A stretch of DNA of 64,000 nucleotides. Origin: CAYYFX01 sp964571855 (GTDB taxonomy: Bacteria > ARS69). Below, piece after piece: positions 55,029 to 63,253 of the stretch. A program made the translations under genes and the position numbers. Below the pieces are notes generated by a model. The model was given only the letters and a program-made list of their open reading frames with translations, ran no database searches and had not been told where the DNA came from. Position 1 is the stretch's first letter, and the number at the start of each line of letters is the position of its first letter. The stretch is from assembly GCA_964571855.1 (NCBI GenBank), contig CAZNDO010000002.1, positions 496,001 through 560,000 of the forward strand, given 5' to 3'.

Positions 55029-56294
55029 ATGCACTTCGCAACCCTCCTGGTCCTGCTGCTCGTCACCGCACCGGCGCGCCCGGCGGACGCTCCAGGGATC
55101 GTCCTCCCCCTGCACTCCCGGACCCCCGAGGACCTCGCGGCGCTCCGGGATCGCATCGTGCCTTCGGCGGAGGAGTCGGTCTGGCGGAGCATCCCCTGGC
55201 GCACGAACCTGCAGGACGGGATCGCCGACGCCCACGCCTCCGTCCGCCCCATCCTCCTGTGGCTCATGAACGGTCACCCCATGGGATGCACCTGACAGAA
55301 CGCCCTCGCCGACCGACGGTTCGTCTGGTCCGATCCCCGGGTCCGTGATCTCGCCGCGCGCTTCGTGCCCGTGGCCGACACGCAGTTCCGGCTCTCCGGA
55401 TCGGACCCGCTGTCCGCGTGGGTGCACGGCGTGACGGAGCGCGGCCACTTCGCCGGCCGCCGCGTGCCCACGCGGCAGGGGATCTACGTGTGCACCGCGG
55501 GCGGCGAGCTGCTCGCCTCCACGCCCCCGGCCGATGCGGACACCGTGCTGGCCCTCCTGCAGCGGGGGCTGACGGCCTTCGAGGCGCTGCCCGCAGCGGC
55601 CCGACGCGGCCCGGCCCCGCCGGCCCGCGTGACCCTGGACGAGGACCGGTACCCGGCCGACGGCCTCGTGCTGGACCTCGCGGCGCGTGATCTCTCCGCT
55701 CCGGGGGAACCGGATCGCGACGGCGCGGTTGCGGAACGGGATCCGCACGCTCCCCGCTCCGCGGGTCCGGCGGCGCGCGCGAACCTGGATCACGTGTGGT
55801 TCTCGCCCGCGGAGGCGCGGCAGTGGCTGCCGGATCCGGCCCACGCCGGCGCCTCGCGGTCCCTTCCCGACCGGCTCGTGGAGCGGCTGACGTGCCTGCA
55901 CTTCGTGGACGGGGTCGCCGGCGAGCTCGCGCGTCGCTTCCGCCCGGAGGACCTTCGGCCGTCGTGGATCCGCACGGAGGTCGAGTCGCGGCAGGGTTCG
56001 CGAGTCCGGCTGCGGATCACGGGAGCGACCCGCGCGGAGTCCCGTGCCCACGCACGGGATCGGCGCGCGGACCGCATCGAGACGGAGCTGCTCGGGCACG
56101 CGTGGTTCGACGAGGCCACGGGATCCTTCGACGCGTTCGAGCTGCTCGCGCTGGCGCGATGCGGCGAGCTCGGCGAACCTCCCCCGGGAGCCCGGGAGCG
56201 GACCGTGGGATTCGTCCTGCGCCTCGCCGATCCCGCGGCTCCGCGCGTTCCTCCGCACTTCCTCCACCGTTACGGCCCGGAGTGGCAACGATGA
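55029..56294 (+). CDS. Exported thioredoxin-like selenoprotein (in-frame TGA read as Sec89)
   Basis: One frame runs from ATG 55029 to 56294, interrupted only by TGA at 55293-55295. Before it are a signal peptide (FATLLVLLLVTAPARPADA) and RPILLWLMNGHPMGCT. After it the frame continues QNALADRRFVWSDPRVRDLA, RFVPVADTQFRL and TRQGIYVCTAGGELLAS. This is the layout of a thioredoxin-fold domain with its redox pair at the end of the first strand, Cys87-Thr-Sec89. A hairpin at 55311-55330 fits a bacterial SECIS. Full length is 421 residues. The second half (residues about 200-421) has no recognised domain. The role is probably periplasmic thiol redox chemistry. The Sec machinery genes are not in the window. 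If TGA were a true stop, both halves would be useless fragments. Confidence 0.8.
55311..55330 (+). promoter_or_regulatory. Candidate bacterial SECIS hairpin
   Basis: GACC-GAC (55311-55317), loop GGTTC (55318-55322) and GTC-T-GGTC (55323-55330) form a 7-bp stem with one bulged U on the 3' side. The loop begins 22 bases after the TGA. Bacterial SECIS elements are small hairpins about 16-37 bases after the UGA with a G in the first loop positions, and the E. coli fdhF element also has a bulged U. Position and form fit that description. Confidence 0.65.
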
Positions 56295-56422
56295 GCCTCG
56301 TGACCCGAGCGCCGGTCGCTCCACGCTTCCCGTGACGGCGCGGTCCGCGCCCGCGCGCGCTTGAGGCCCCGCCGCGCCGGACGTAGATTGAGAGACGCCC
56401 CCGATCGGAAAGGACACCCGCG

Positions 56423-58594
56423 ATGGACCTCCGGGCGGCCGCCGAGGTGGGTGCCTACGCTCTCGCCGCGAAGCTCGGCGAGGGCGGGATGGGCGAGGTC
56501 TGGAAGGCCCGGGACACCCGCCTGGGTCGGGACGTGGCGCTGAAGTTCCTGCCCGAGGAATGGGCCCGCGACCGAGAGCGTCTGGGACGCTTCAAGGACG
56601 AGGCCCGGGCGCTGGCCGCGTTGAACCATCCGAACATCGTCACGATCCACGCCATCGAGGATCACGAGGATCGCCCGTTCCTCGCCATGGAGTGGATCCC
56701 CGGCCGGACCCTGGACGAGCTGATCCCGGACGGCGGCCTGTCGCCGCGAGACCTCTTCGAGTTCGCCATCCCGGTCTGCGATGCCCTCGCCAGCGCGCAC
56801 GCCCACGGCGTGGTGCACCGCGACCTGAAGCCGCGCAACGTGATGGTCACGCCGGAGCGGCTGGTCAAGCTGCTGGACTTCGGACTCGCCCGCGTCCGCC
56901 CCGCGTCCGAAGGACGCGCCCCCGACGAGGTCACCACGAAGGCCTCGGACGAGCCGGGCGGGCTCGCCGGCACCGGGCCGTACCTGGCGCCGGAGCGGAT
57001 CCGCGGCGACCCCGCGGACGCGCGCTCGGACCTCTTCTCCCTGGGCGTCATGCTCTTCGAGATGGCCACCGGTCGCCGCCCGTTCCGCGGCGCCCGGTCC
57101 GCGGACCTGTTCGCATCCATCCTCCGGGACACGCCCCCGGACCTCGGCGCCGTGCGACCGGACCTGCCGCGGCACCTGGATCGTCTCATCCGCCGCTGCC
57201 TGCAGAAGGACCCCGCGCAGCGCACGATGGATGCCGCCGCGCTTCGCGACGAGCTGTCCGCGCTGCGCCGGGAGCTCGGCACCGTCCGCGGGGACGTCGT
57301 CCCGTCCATCGCGGTGCTGCCGTTCGCGGACATGAGCCCGGAGAAGGACCAGGAGTACTTCTGCGAAGGGATCGCGGAGGAGATCCTGAACGCGCTCGCG
57401 CGCCTGCGCGATCTGCACGTGGCCGCGCGGACGTCCTCGTTCCGGTTCAAGGGCGCGGCGCTGGACACGCGGGAGATCGCGGACCGGCTGGGCGTGAGCG
57501 CCGTGCTCGAAGGCAGCGTGCGCAAGTCCGGGGACACGCTGCGCATCACCGTGCAGCTCATCAACGCGGCCGACGGGTACCACCTGTGGTCCGAGCGCTA
57601 CGACCGCCGCCTCGCCGACATCTTCGCCATCCAGGAGGAGATCGCGGACCGGATCGCCCGGGAGCTGAAGGGCACGCTCACGCCGCGCGACCGGCGCGCC
57701 ATGCGCCAGGTCACCACGGACGACGTGCGCGCGTACGACTTCTACCTGCGCGGCCGCAAGTCCTTCAACCGGTACGATCGGCGCGGCGTCGAGCACGCGC
57801 TCCAGATGTACCGGCGCGCCATCGGGATCGATCCGGCCTACGCGCTGGCGCACGCGGGCGTGGCGGACTGCTGCGCGTACATCTACCAGAACATCGATCG
57901 CCGGGAGGAGCACCGCCGTTGCGCGGAGGAAGCCAGCCGGGAGGCGCTGCGGCTGGACCCGGAGCCGGCGGAGGTGCACGTGTCCCGCGGCGTCGCGCTC
58001 TCCCTGGCGGGCCGGCACGAGGAGGCGGAGGACTCGTTCGAGACCGCGCTGCGCATCAGCCCGCGCCTGTTCGAGGCGCTCTACTTCTATGCCCGGGACG
58101 CATTCACCCGCGGCGATCCGGAGAAGGCCGCGCGGCTGTACACGCGCGCGGCGGAGCTGCGCCCGGAGGACTACCAGTCGCTCCTGCTCGTCGGCCAGAT
58201 CCTCGAGGCGCTGGGGCGCGCGGAGGCGGCCCGCGAGGCCCGCGTGCAGGGTGTCCGGCGCGCCGAGGCCGCGCTCGACCTCCAGCCGGATGATGTGCGC
58301 GCGCGCTACATGGGCGCGAACGGCCTCGTTTCCCTCGGCGAGCGCGACCGCGGGCTCGAGTGGGCGCGCCTCGCGCGCGAGCTCGCGCCCGACGACACCA
58401 TGACCCTCTACAACCTCGCCTGCATCTTCTCCCTCGCCGGGCAGCCGGACGAGGCGATCGACGCGCTGGCGGAGGCCGTCCGCCTCGGCTTCGCGCACCG
58501 GCACTGGATCGAGCAGGACTCGAACCTGGACGCCATACGCGGCGAGCCGCGGTTCCGGGCCCTCACCGCGGGATGGGGCTCCCCGCGGGAGTGA
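56423..58594 (+). CDS. Soluble Ser/Thr protein kinase with TolB-like and TPR domains
   Basis: A 723-residue protein. The kinase domain (residues about 10-280) has the P-loop LGEGGMGEVWKA, Lys in VALKFL, catalytic loop VVHRDLKPRNVM, DFG in LLDFGLARV and the APE-like LAPERIRG. It is followed by a FlgO/TolB-N-like domain (IAVLPFADMSPEKDQEYFCEG; VSAVLEGSVRKSGDTLRI) and then about six TPR motifs to the end (YALAHAGVADCCAY; ALRISPRLFEALYFYARDAF). There is no membrane helix between kinase and sensor part, unlike many relatives, so it should be cytoplasmic. Substrates are unknown. Confidence 0.92.
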   Translation: MDLRAAAEVGAYALAAKLGEGGMGEVWKARDTRLGRDVALKFLPEEWARDRERLGRFKDEARALAALNHPNIVTIHAIEDHEDRPFLAMEWIPGRTLDELIPDGGLSPRDLFEFAIPVCDALASAHAHGVVHRDLKPRNVMVTPERLVKLLDFGLARVRPASEGRAPDEVTTKASDEPGGLAGTGPYLAPERIRGDPADARSDLFSLGVMLFEMATGRRPFRGARSADLFASILRDTPPDLGAVRPDLPRHLDRLIRRCLQKDPAQRTMDAAALRDELSALRRELGTVRGDVVPSIAVLPFADMSPEKDQEYFCEGIAEEILNALARLRDLHVAARTSSFRFKGAALDTREIADRLGVSAVLEGSVRKSGDTLRITVQLINAADGYHLWSERYDRRLADIFAIQEEIADRIARELKGTLTPRDRRAMRQVTTDDVRAYDFYLRGRKSFNRYDRRGVEHALQMYRRAIGIDPAYALAHAGVADCCAYIYQNIDRREEHRRCAEEASREALRLDPEPAEVHVSRGVALSLAGRHEEAEDSFETALRISPRLFEALYFYARDAFTRGDPEKAARLYTRAAELRPEDYQSLLLVGQILEALGRAEAAREARVQGVRRAEAALDLQPDDVRARYMGANGLVSLGERDRGLEWARLARELAPDDTMTLYNLACIFSLAGQPDEAIDALAEAVRLGFAHRHWIEQDSNLDAIRGEPRFRALTAGWGSPRE

Positions 58595-58641
58595 CTCCGC
58601 CGCCCGGCCAAGGCCCTCGGCGCCCGACGCGGTTCCCGCGC

Positions 58642-58671
58642 TTGACACATGCTCATATCAGCATATATATT
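58642..58671 (+). promoter_or_regulatory. arsR promoter with operator-like inverted repeat; probable leaderless start
   Basis: A consensus TTGACA (58642-58647) and TATATT (58666-58671) with 18-base spacing lie in the only AT-rich patch of the region. The inverted repeat ATGCT (58649-58653) / AGCAT (58660-58664) fills the spacer, a typical position for an autorepressor. The expected transcription start falls at about 58678, next to the ATG at 58679, so the mRNA is probably leaderless. Confidence 0.65.
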
Positions 58672-58678
58672 CCCCCAC

Positions 58679-59041
58679 ATGGCCCGAGCAGCGACCACCA
58701 CGGACGCCTTCAACGCCGTCGCCGAGCCCCGGCGCCGGCAGATCCTGGACGTCCTGGCCCGGGGCGAGCGCCCCGTGAACGACCTGGTCTCGCTCCTCGG
58801 CCTGGCCCAGCCCCAGGTCTCGAAGCACCTGCGGGTCCTGCGCGAGGTGGGGTTGGTGGATGTGCGGGCCGCGGGGCGTCTGCGGCTGTACCGCCTGAAC
58901 GGGCGTCCGCTGAAGCCCATCCACGACTGGCTCCGCGCGTACGAGCGGTCGTGGAACGAACGACTCGAAGCCCTGGACGACGTACTGGAGGACCTCAAGA
59001 GCGAGGAGCGAGGAGATGCCGAACGTGACGACCAGCCGTAG
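58679..59041 (+). CDS. ArsR-family winged-helix repressor
   Basis: A 120-residue DNA-binding protein. The winged helix covers residues about 10-85: EPRRRQILDVLARGERPVND, LVSLLGLAQPQVSKHLRVLR (recognition helix) and VRAAGRLRLYRLN (wing). It lacks the ELCVCDL metal-site motif of metal-sensing ArsR proteins. The ATG at 58679 fits the promoter better than an earlier ATG inside it (58649). It overlaps an SRPBCC gene by 26 bases, a pairing seen widely in bacteria where the regulator controls the pair. Autoregulation through the inverted repeat upstream is likely. Confidence 0.9.
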   Translation: MARAATTTDAFNAVAEPRRRQILDVLARGERPVNDLVSLLGLAQPQVSKHLRVLREVGLVDVRAAGRLRLYRLNGRPLKPIHDWLRAYERSWNERLEALDDVLEDLKSEERGDAERDDQP

Positions 59042-59501
59042 CGCGGTGGTGACCCTGCCCAGCGACACCGAGATCCTGATCACGCGCGAGTTCGCCGCGC
59101 CGAAGCACCTGGTCTACAAGGCGTGGACCACGCCGGCGCTGATCCGGCGCTGGTGGCACGCGAACCGCGGCGAGGTGACGCTGGTGGAGGTGGACCTTCG
59201 CGTCGGCGGGAAGTGGCGCACCGTGATGGTCGCGGGCGGACACGAGGTGGGCTTCCACGGCGAATACCGCGAGATCGTGCCCAACGAGCGCATCGTGGCC
59301 ACCGAGGTGTACGAGCCGGTGCCGGACGACTTCGCGGTGAACACGCTCACGCTCGTGGAGGCGAACGGGCGCACGACCCTGTCGGTGCACGTGCTGCACT
59401 CGTGCCGCGAGGCCCGGGACGCGCACATCGAGTCCGGCATGGAGGACGGGATGCAGGACGCGCTGGACCTGCTGGAGCAGGAGGCGGTGGCCCTGCGATA
59501 G
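59016..59501 (+). CDS. SRPBCC (AHSA1-like) domain protein
   Basis: A 161-residue protein of the START/Bet v1-like fold. Family blocks are ITREFAAPKHLVYKAWTTP, IRRWW and FHGEYREIVPNERIVAT. The fold has a deep hydrophobic pocket, so a small hydrophobic ligand is likely; the ligand is unknown. The ATG follows GAGGAG directly and lies inside the end of the arsR gene, so translation is coupled. It was probably once one operon with its regulator for stress or ligand response. Confidence 0.88.
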   Translation: MPNVTTSRSAVVTLPSDTEILITREFAAPKHLVYKAWTTPALIRRWWHANRGEVTLVEVDLRVGGKWRTVMVAGGHEVGFHGEYREIVPNERIVATEVYEPVPDDFAVNTLTLVEANGRTTLSVHVLHSCREARDAHIESGMEDGMQDALDLLEQEAVALR

Positions 59502-59532
59502 GCCCTTCCCCGCTCGCGGCGGCCGGTCGCGC

Positions 59533-60603
59533 TCACGGGAGCGCGGCCGGCGCACCCGCGGGGGACGCCCCGTGCCCCTCCCCTTCGATCCACCGCCGCA
59601 CGATCCGCGCCGCCTCCTCGTCCACCAGCACCGTGCCGAGCGGCGGCATCTGCGAGGACGGCCGGCGCGAGAGCATGCGGTGCAGCAACGCGCTGCGCTC
59701 CGGCGCGCCGGGCGCCACGCGCCGCGACGTCCCCTCGGGCACGCCCGGCACCGCCCACCGGCCGGGCACGTCCAGGGCCGTGGCCACCGCGCGCTCGGTC
59801 GCGAAGGGATCCGCCGCCGCATCGTGCAGCAGTTCCAGGCCCAGCCGCGCCAGCGGGCCGCTCCCGTTGTGGCAGGCGCCGCAGTTCGCCGAGAGGTACC
59901 CGAGCGCGGCGCGCGCGTACGGATCGCGGGCCCGGATGCGGGGCGGCGTCCGCGCCAGCTCCGGGCGCGGGGGATCCAGGCGATCCTTCGCCACGAGGGA
60001 CCCCAGCGTGAGAGCGCCGTTCACGAGCGGCTCCGCGTGCGGCGCGAGCGGATCGCGGTCGTCCGAGAGCTGCAGCGCGCTGAACCCCAGCACCACCGAC
60101 GGGCCGGAGCGGTGGCACGACAGGCAATCCGTGGTGCCCGGGACCGAGTGCCTCTTCCCGGCCGCCACCTCCACGACATCGCGCACGCCCTCCGCCGGCG
60201 CCAGGAACGCGTCGGTCTGCGCGTCGTTCCACACGTACGACGCGAAGACCCACTCGTCCTCCCCCGCCAGCCACAGCAGGCGCGTCTCCACCTTGCGCCC
60301 GTTCCACGCGAACTCCTTCCAGATCCGCGTGCCCACGGGGAAGCGCCAGGCGTTCACGTCCGAGACGTCGATGCGCGCGCCCTCCGGCAGCCGGATCCAC
60401 CGCGACTTCGCGGCGCCGTCCGACCACAGCGGGTACTGCGGGACGAAGGGCTCGTTGCGCGGATCGATCGTCCCGTCCGCGGCGTACAGCCCCGTCTGCG
60501 ACAGGCGCCCGGGGGCCTGCGCGGGCCGCGGCGAGGACCCCAGCGCGGCCACGCCGAGCAGGGGAACCGTCATCGCGAGCGTGAGCACGTGCCGGCGGCG
60601 CAT
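59533..60603 (-). CDS. Exported di-haem cytochrome c (SO2930-like)
   Basis: A 356-residue periplasmic protein with a signal peptide (LTLAMTVPLLGVAALG). Two haem-binding C-x-x-C-H motifs are present, CLSCH (near residue 160) and CGACH (near residue 242). The region before them (PFVPQYPLWSDGAAKSRWI, PVGTRIWKEF) matches the beta-rich N-terminal part of the SO_2930 family of uncharacterised di-haem proteins. It should carry electrons in the periplasm or act as an oxidoreductase on an unknown substrate. The start is 31 bases after the stop of a second cytochrome c on the same strand, so the two form an operon. Confidence 0.85.
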   Translation of the reverse strand: MRRRHVLTLAMTVPLLGVAALGSSPRPAQAPGRLSQTGLYAADGTIDPRNEPFVPQYPLWSDGAAKSRWIRLPEGARIDVSDVNAWRFPVGTRIWKEFAWNGRKVETRLLWLAGEDEWVFASYVWNDAQTDAFLAPAEGVRDVVEVAAGKRHSVPGTTDCLSCHRSGPSVVLGFSALQLSDDRDPLAPHAEPLVNGALTLGSLVAKDRLDPPRPELARTPPRIRARDPYARAALGYLSANCGACHNGSGPLARLGLELLHDAAADPFATERAVATALDVPGRWAVPGVPEGTSRRVAPGAPERSALLHRMLSRRPSSQMPPLGTVLVDEEAARIVRRWIEGEGHGASPAGAPAALP

Positions 60604-60634
60604 GATCGGCTCCTTCCTGCCGGCCGCGCCGGGG

Positions 60635-61213
60635 CTACTGGAACCCCGGCGGGTCGATCGGCTGCGGAACGCGGTTCCTGATCGCGGGGATCGTCTGCAG
60701 GTACGCGAAGATCGCCTTGAGGTCCTCGTCCGTGGCGTTGCGGTACATGGGCCACGGCATCGGCGGGAGGATCGGCCGGCCGACGCCCTCGTGCCGCCCC
60801 GTCCGGATCGCCTGCACGAACGTCTCCTCCGTCCAGCGCCCGAGCCCGGTCTCCTCGTCCGGCGTGAGGTTCGCCGTGAAGCTCACGCCCCACGGTCCGG
60901 AGAACGCGGTGTTCGTGCCCGCCGCCGACCACACCCACGGGCCCTCGCCCAGCACCGGCGCCGGCGGCATCACCAGATCCTGCGGATGCCCCGACAGCAT
61001 CCGCGTCATGTCCGGTTCCGGCCCGTTCGGGCCCATCGCGAAGGGCGTGTGGCAGTCGTTGCACACCATGACCTTCACGAGGTACGCGCCGCGCGCCGCG
61101 TCCGGCAGCGGCGCCGCGTCGGCGGGGGGCACGTTCGTGTTCCAGGTCAGGATCATCGCCAGGGCGGCGAGCGCGGAGGCGGCCGCCAGCGTCAGCGCGG
61201 TTCGGGTGTTCAT
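60635..61213 (-). CDS. Exported mono-haem cytochrome c
   Basis: A 192-residue protein. The ATG at 61213 follows GAGGAGGAAC. It has a signal or anchor helix (LTLAAASALAALAMILTW), a haem motif CNDCH near residue 52, and the distal Met candidate in PILPPMPWPMYRNATDEDLKAIFAYLQT, a typical class I cytochrome c end. It is similar to the cytochrome subunits of alcohol/aldehyde dehydrogenase-type chains. It is first in an operon with the di-haem protein and is divergent from the PNPOx pair. No dehydrogenase or oxidase is nearby. Confidence 0.85.
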   Translation of the reverse strand: MNTRTALTLAAASALAALAMILTWNTNVPPADAAPLPDAARGAYLVKVMVCNDCHTPFAMGPNGPEPDMTRMLSGHPQDLVMPPAPVLGEGPWVWSAAGTNTAFSGPWGVSFTANLTPDEETGLGRWTEETFVQAIRTGRHEGVGRPILPPMPWPMYRNATDEDLKAIFAYLQTIPAIRNRVPQPIDPPGFQ

Positions 61214-61308
61214 GGGTTCCTCCTCGGCAGGGTCCGGCGCAGCCCGTCTGCGCGAAGCCCAACCTACGAGGTCTTCGGCACGCGCGTTGCTCAATGATTC
61301 CTGGACTT

Positions 61309-61326
61309 TTCCTAAACTGTTCCTAA
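61309..61326. repeat. Direct repeat TTCCTAA in the PNPOx promoter region
   Basis: TTCCTAA occurs at 61309-61315 and again at 61320-61326, 11 bases apart (one helical turn), immediately before the ATG at 61328 in an otherwise AT-richer stretch. Same-face spacing suggests a regulator site. TAAACT (61313-61318) could be a -10 box. Confidence 0.35.
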
Positions 61327-61327
61327 G

Positions 61328-61810
61328 ATGCGGCCCGTGGCTACGGCACCCCGGATCGGCGACGAGCTCGCCTCCTTCCTCGAGTCCGGCCTCGCGATCG
61401 TGATCGCCACGCGCGACGCGGACCTGCAGCCGGACGGCGCCTGGGCCTGGGCGGCCCGCGTGCACGACGACCGCGAGCACGTCACGGTGTTCCTGCACCC
61501 GGACGGCGCCGCGGCGATGCGCCGCAACCTGGACGTGCATCCCGAGATCGCCCTCGCGATGGACCTGCCCAGCAACCACCGCGCGTGCCAGGTCAAGGGC
61601 GTCTGCATCGGGTCCCGTCCCGCCCGGAGGGCCGAGCGGGTCCACGTCGAGCGGCAGATCGAGGCGTTCCGAGCGGACCTCGAGTCCATCGGGGTCGCGC
61701 GCGGCCTGAACGCGGCGTGGTCGCTCTGGCCGTGCGCCGCGCTGGAGATCCGGGTGACGCACCTGTTCGAGCAGACGCCCGGCCCCGGCACCGGGGAGCC
61801 TCTCCCGTGA
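61328..61810 (+). CDS. Pyridoxamine 5'-phosphate oxidase-family protein
   Basis: A 160-residue split-barrel protein. It resembles the PNPOx/heme- or flavin-binding superfamily: ELASFLESGLAIVIATRDADL, a central HVTVFLHPDGAAAMRRNL and the strand CQVKGVC. Proteins of this size bind FMN, F420 or haem and act as small redox enzymes; the cofactor is unclear. Its stop overlaps the GTG of the next gene, which also starts with a PNPOx-like domain, so the two probably act together. There is no clear ribosome site before the ATG. Confidence 0.75.
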   Translation: MRPVATAPRIGDELASFLESGLAIVIATRDADLQPDGAWAWAARVHDDREHVTVFLHPDGAAAMRRNLDVHPEIALAMDLPSNHRACQVKGVCIGSRPARRAERVHVERQIEAFRADLESIGVARGLNAAWSLWPCAALEIRVTHLFEQTPGPGTGEPLP

Positions 61811-63192
61811 TCGCGCTCGAGAGCCTCACCGCGTGCTTCCAGGGGCTCATCCCGGCCTGGCTGTGCACGTGCTCGAAGGACGGCATGCCGAACGCCGCCA
61901 TCCTCAGCCACGTGGACTACGTGGACTCGCGGCACGTGGCGCTCTCGTTCCAGTTCTTCAACAAGAGCAAGCGCAACGTCTCGGAGAACCCCCGCGCCCT
62001 CGTGCGGCTCCTCCACCCGGACACGATGCAGACGTACGCCCTCCGCCTCCGCTTCGTGCGCACGGAGACCGAAGGTCCCTTGTTCGAGTCGATGCGGCTG
62101 CGCATCGAGGCCATCGCGTCCTACAGCGGGCTGAAGGGCATCTTCCGGCTGCTCGGCGCGGACATCTACGAGGTCCTGTCCGTCGAGAGGATCGCGCACG
62201 AGGTGGGCCGGCATGTCCCGTCGCTTCCGGCCGCCGCCGCGGATCCCGCGGCCGGGATGCCGTTCACCATGCGGGCGCTGCAGGAGCTCTCGGAGCGGAT
62301 CCACCGCGCCCCCACCCTGGACTGCCTCCTGGACTCCATCCTGGAGACGCTGGAGCACCTCTTCGGCTTCACGCACTCCATGATCCTGCTGGTCTCCGAG
62401 GACCCGGAGCGGCTCGAGATGATCGCGAGCCGCGGGTACCCGGCGGGCGGCGTGGGCTCGGAAGTCCGCGTCGGCGAGGGGATCATCGGCGTGGTGGCCG
62501 AGGCCCGGAAGCCCATCCGCATCTCCGGGATGCTGCGGCAGATGCTGTACGCGACCGCGGTGGCGAAGCGCGCGCACGAGGCCGGGCTCTGCCCGGAGGA
62601 TCGCCGCATCCCGCTGCCGGGCCTGCCGAACCCGGACAGCCAGCTCGGCATCCCCCTGCTCGTGCGGGACGACCTGCTCGGCGTGCTGTGCATCGAGAGC
62701 GACGCGCCGTACCGCTTCCACGAGGAGGACCGGACGTACCTGGAGGTGCTGGGCGGGTACCTCGCCATCGCCATCCAGAACGCGCTGCTGCGCGAGCGCA
62801 ACGACGACGCGGAGGACCCGGCTCCCCCGCGCCCGGTGGAGCACGCCGCCGCGCACCCCGCGCCGCGGGCGCGGCTGGAGGTGGCGTACTACCGGACGGA
62901 CGAGTGCATCCTGGTGGACGGCGAGTACCTGGTCCGCAGCCTGCCCGCGCGGATCCTCTGGAAGGTGCTGCGCGAGCAACGCGCCGAGGGGCGCGTGGAG
63001 TTCACGAACCGCCAGCTCCGCCTCGACAAGACCCTCGGCCTCCCGGACGTGAAGGACAACCTGGAGAGCCGCCTCATCCTGCTGCGACGGCGCCTCGAGG
63101 AGCGGTGCGCGGAGATCCGGTTCGTGCCGTCCGGGCGCGGGCGCTTCCGCGTGGAGCTCGCGGCCGCGCTGGAGCTCGTCGAGCGCCCCTGA
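61807..63192 (+). CDS. PNPOx-like / GAF two-domain sensor protein with C-terminal winged-helix-like region
   Basis: A 461-residue protein. Residues about 1-120 are a second split-barrel (PAWLCTCSKDGMPNAAILSHV, FQFFNKSKRNVSENPRALV). A GAF domain spans about 155-335 (LLDSILETLEHLFGF, GEGIIGVVAEARKPIRI, IPLLVRDDLLGVLCIES). The last about 110 residues include CILVDGEYLVRSLPARILWK and a basic helical part ending RGRFRVEL, similar to the winged-helix output segments of some signalling proteins. GTG at 61807 overlaps the previous stop. It may sense a redox cofactor or small molecule and control transcription. The DNA-binding suggestion is weak. Confidence 0.75.
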   Translation: MIALESLTACFQGLIPAWLCTCSKDGMPNAAILSHVDYVDSRHVALSFQFFNKSKRNVSENPRALVRLLHPDTMQTYALRLRFVRTETEGPLFESMRLRIEAIASYSGLKGIFRLLGADIYEVLSVERIAHEVGRHVPSLPAAAADPAAGMPFTMRALQELSERIHRAPTLDCLLDSILETLEHLFGFTHSMILLVSEDPERLEMIASRGYPAGGVGSEVRVGEGIIGVVAEARKPIRISGMLRQMLYATAVAKRAHEAGLCPEDRRIPLPGLPNPDSQLGIPLLVRDDLLGVLCIESDAPYRFHEEDRTYLEVLGGYLAIAIQNALLRERNDDAEDPAPPRPVEHAAAHPAPRARLEVAYYRTDECILVDGEYLVRSLPARILWKVLREQRAEGRVEFTNRQLRLDKTLGLPDVKDNLESRLILLRRRLEERCAEIRFVPSGRGRFRVELAAALELVERP

Positions 63193-63199
63193 ATGCGAA

Positions 63200-63227
63200 G
63201 GGGCGGCCACCGCGTGGTGACCGCCCC
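63200..63227. terminator. Strong hairpin between convergent genes
   Basis: The arms GGGGCGGCCACC (63200-63211) and GGTGACCGCCCC (63216-63227) pair with a single C-A mismatch around a four-base loop. It lies 8 bases after the sensor gene stop and 27 bases from the end of the opposing gene, with no T-run on either side. It probably terminates both. Confidence 0.65.
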
Positions 63228-63253
63228 GATCGCGTGCGTCCGGCGCGTGAAGG

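Noticed and set aside
55296..56294. Separate gene beginning after the TGA
   Set aside because: It has no ribosome site or signal peptide of its own, it is in the same frame as the upstream part, and the thioredoxin-like domain would be cut at its redox site.
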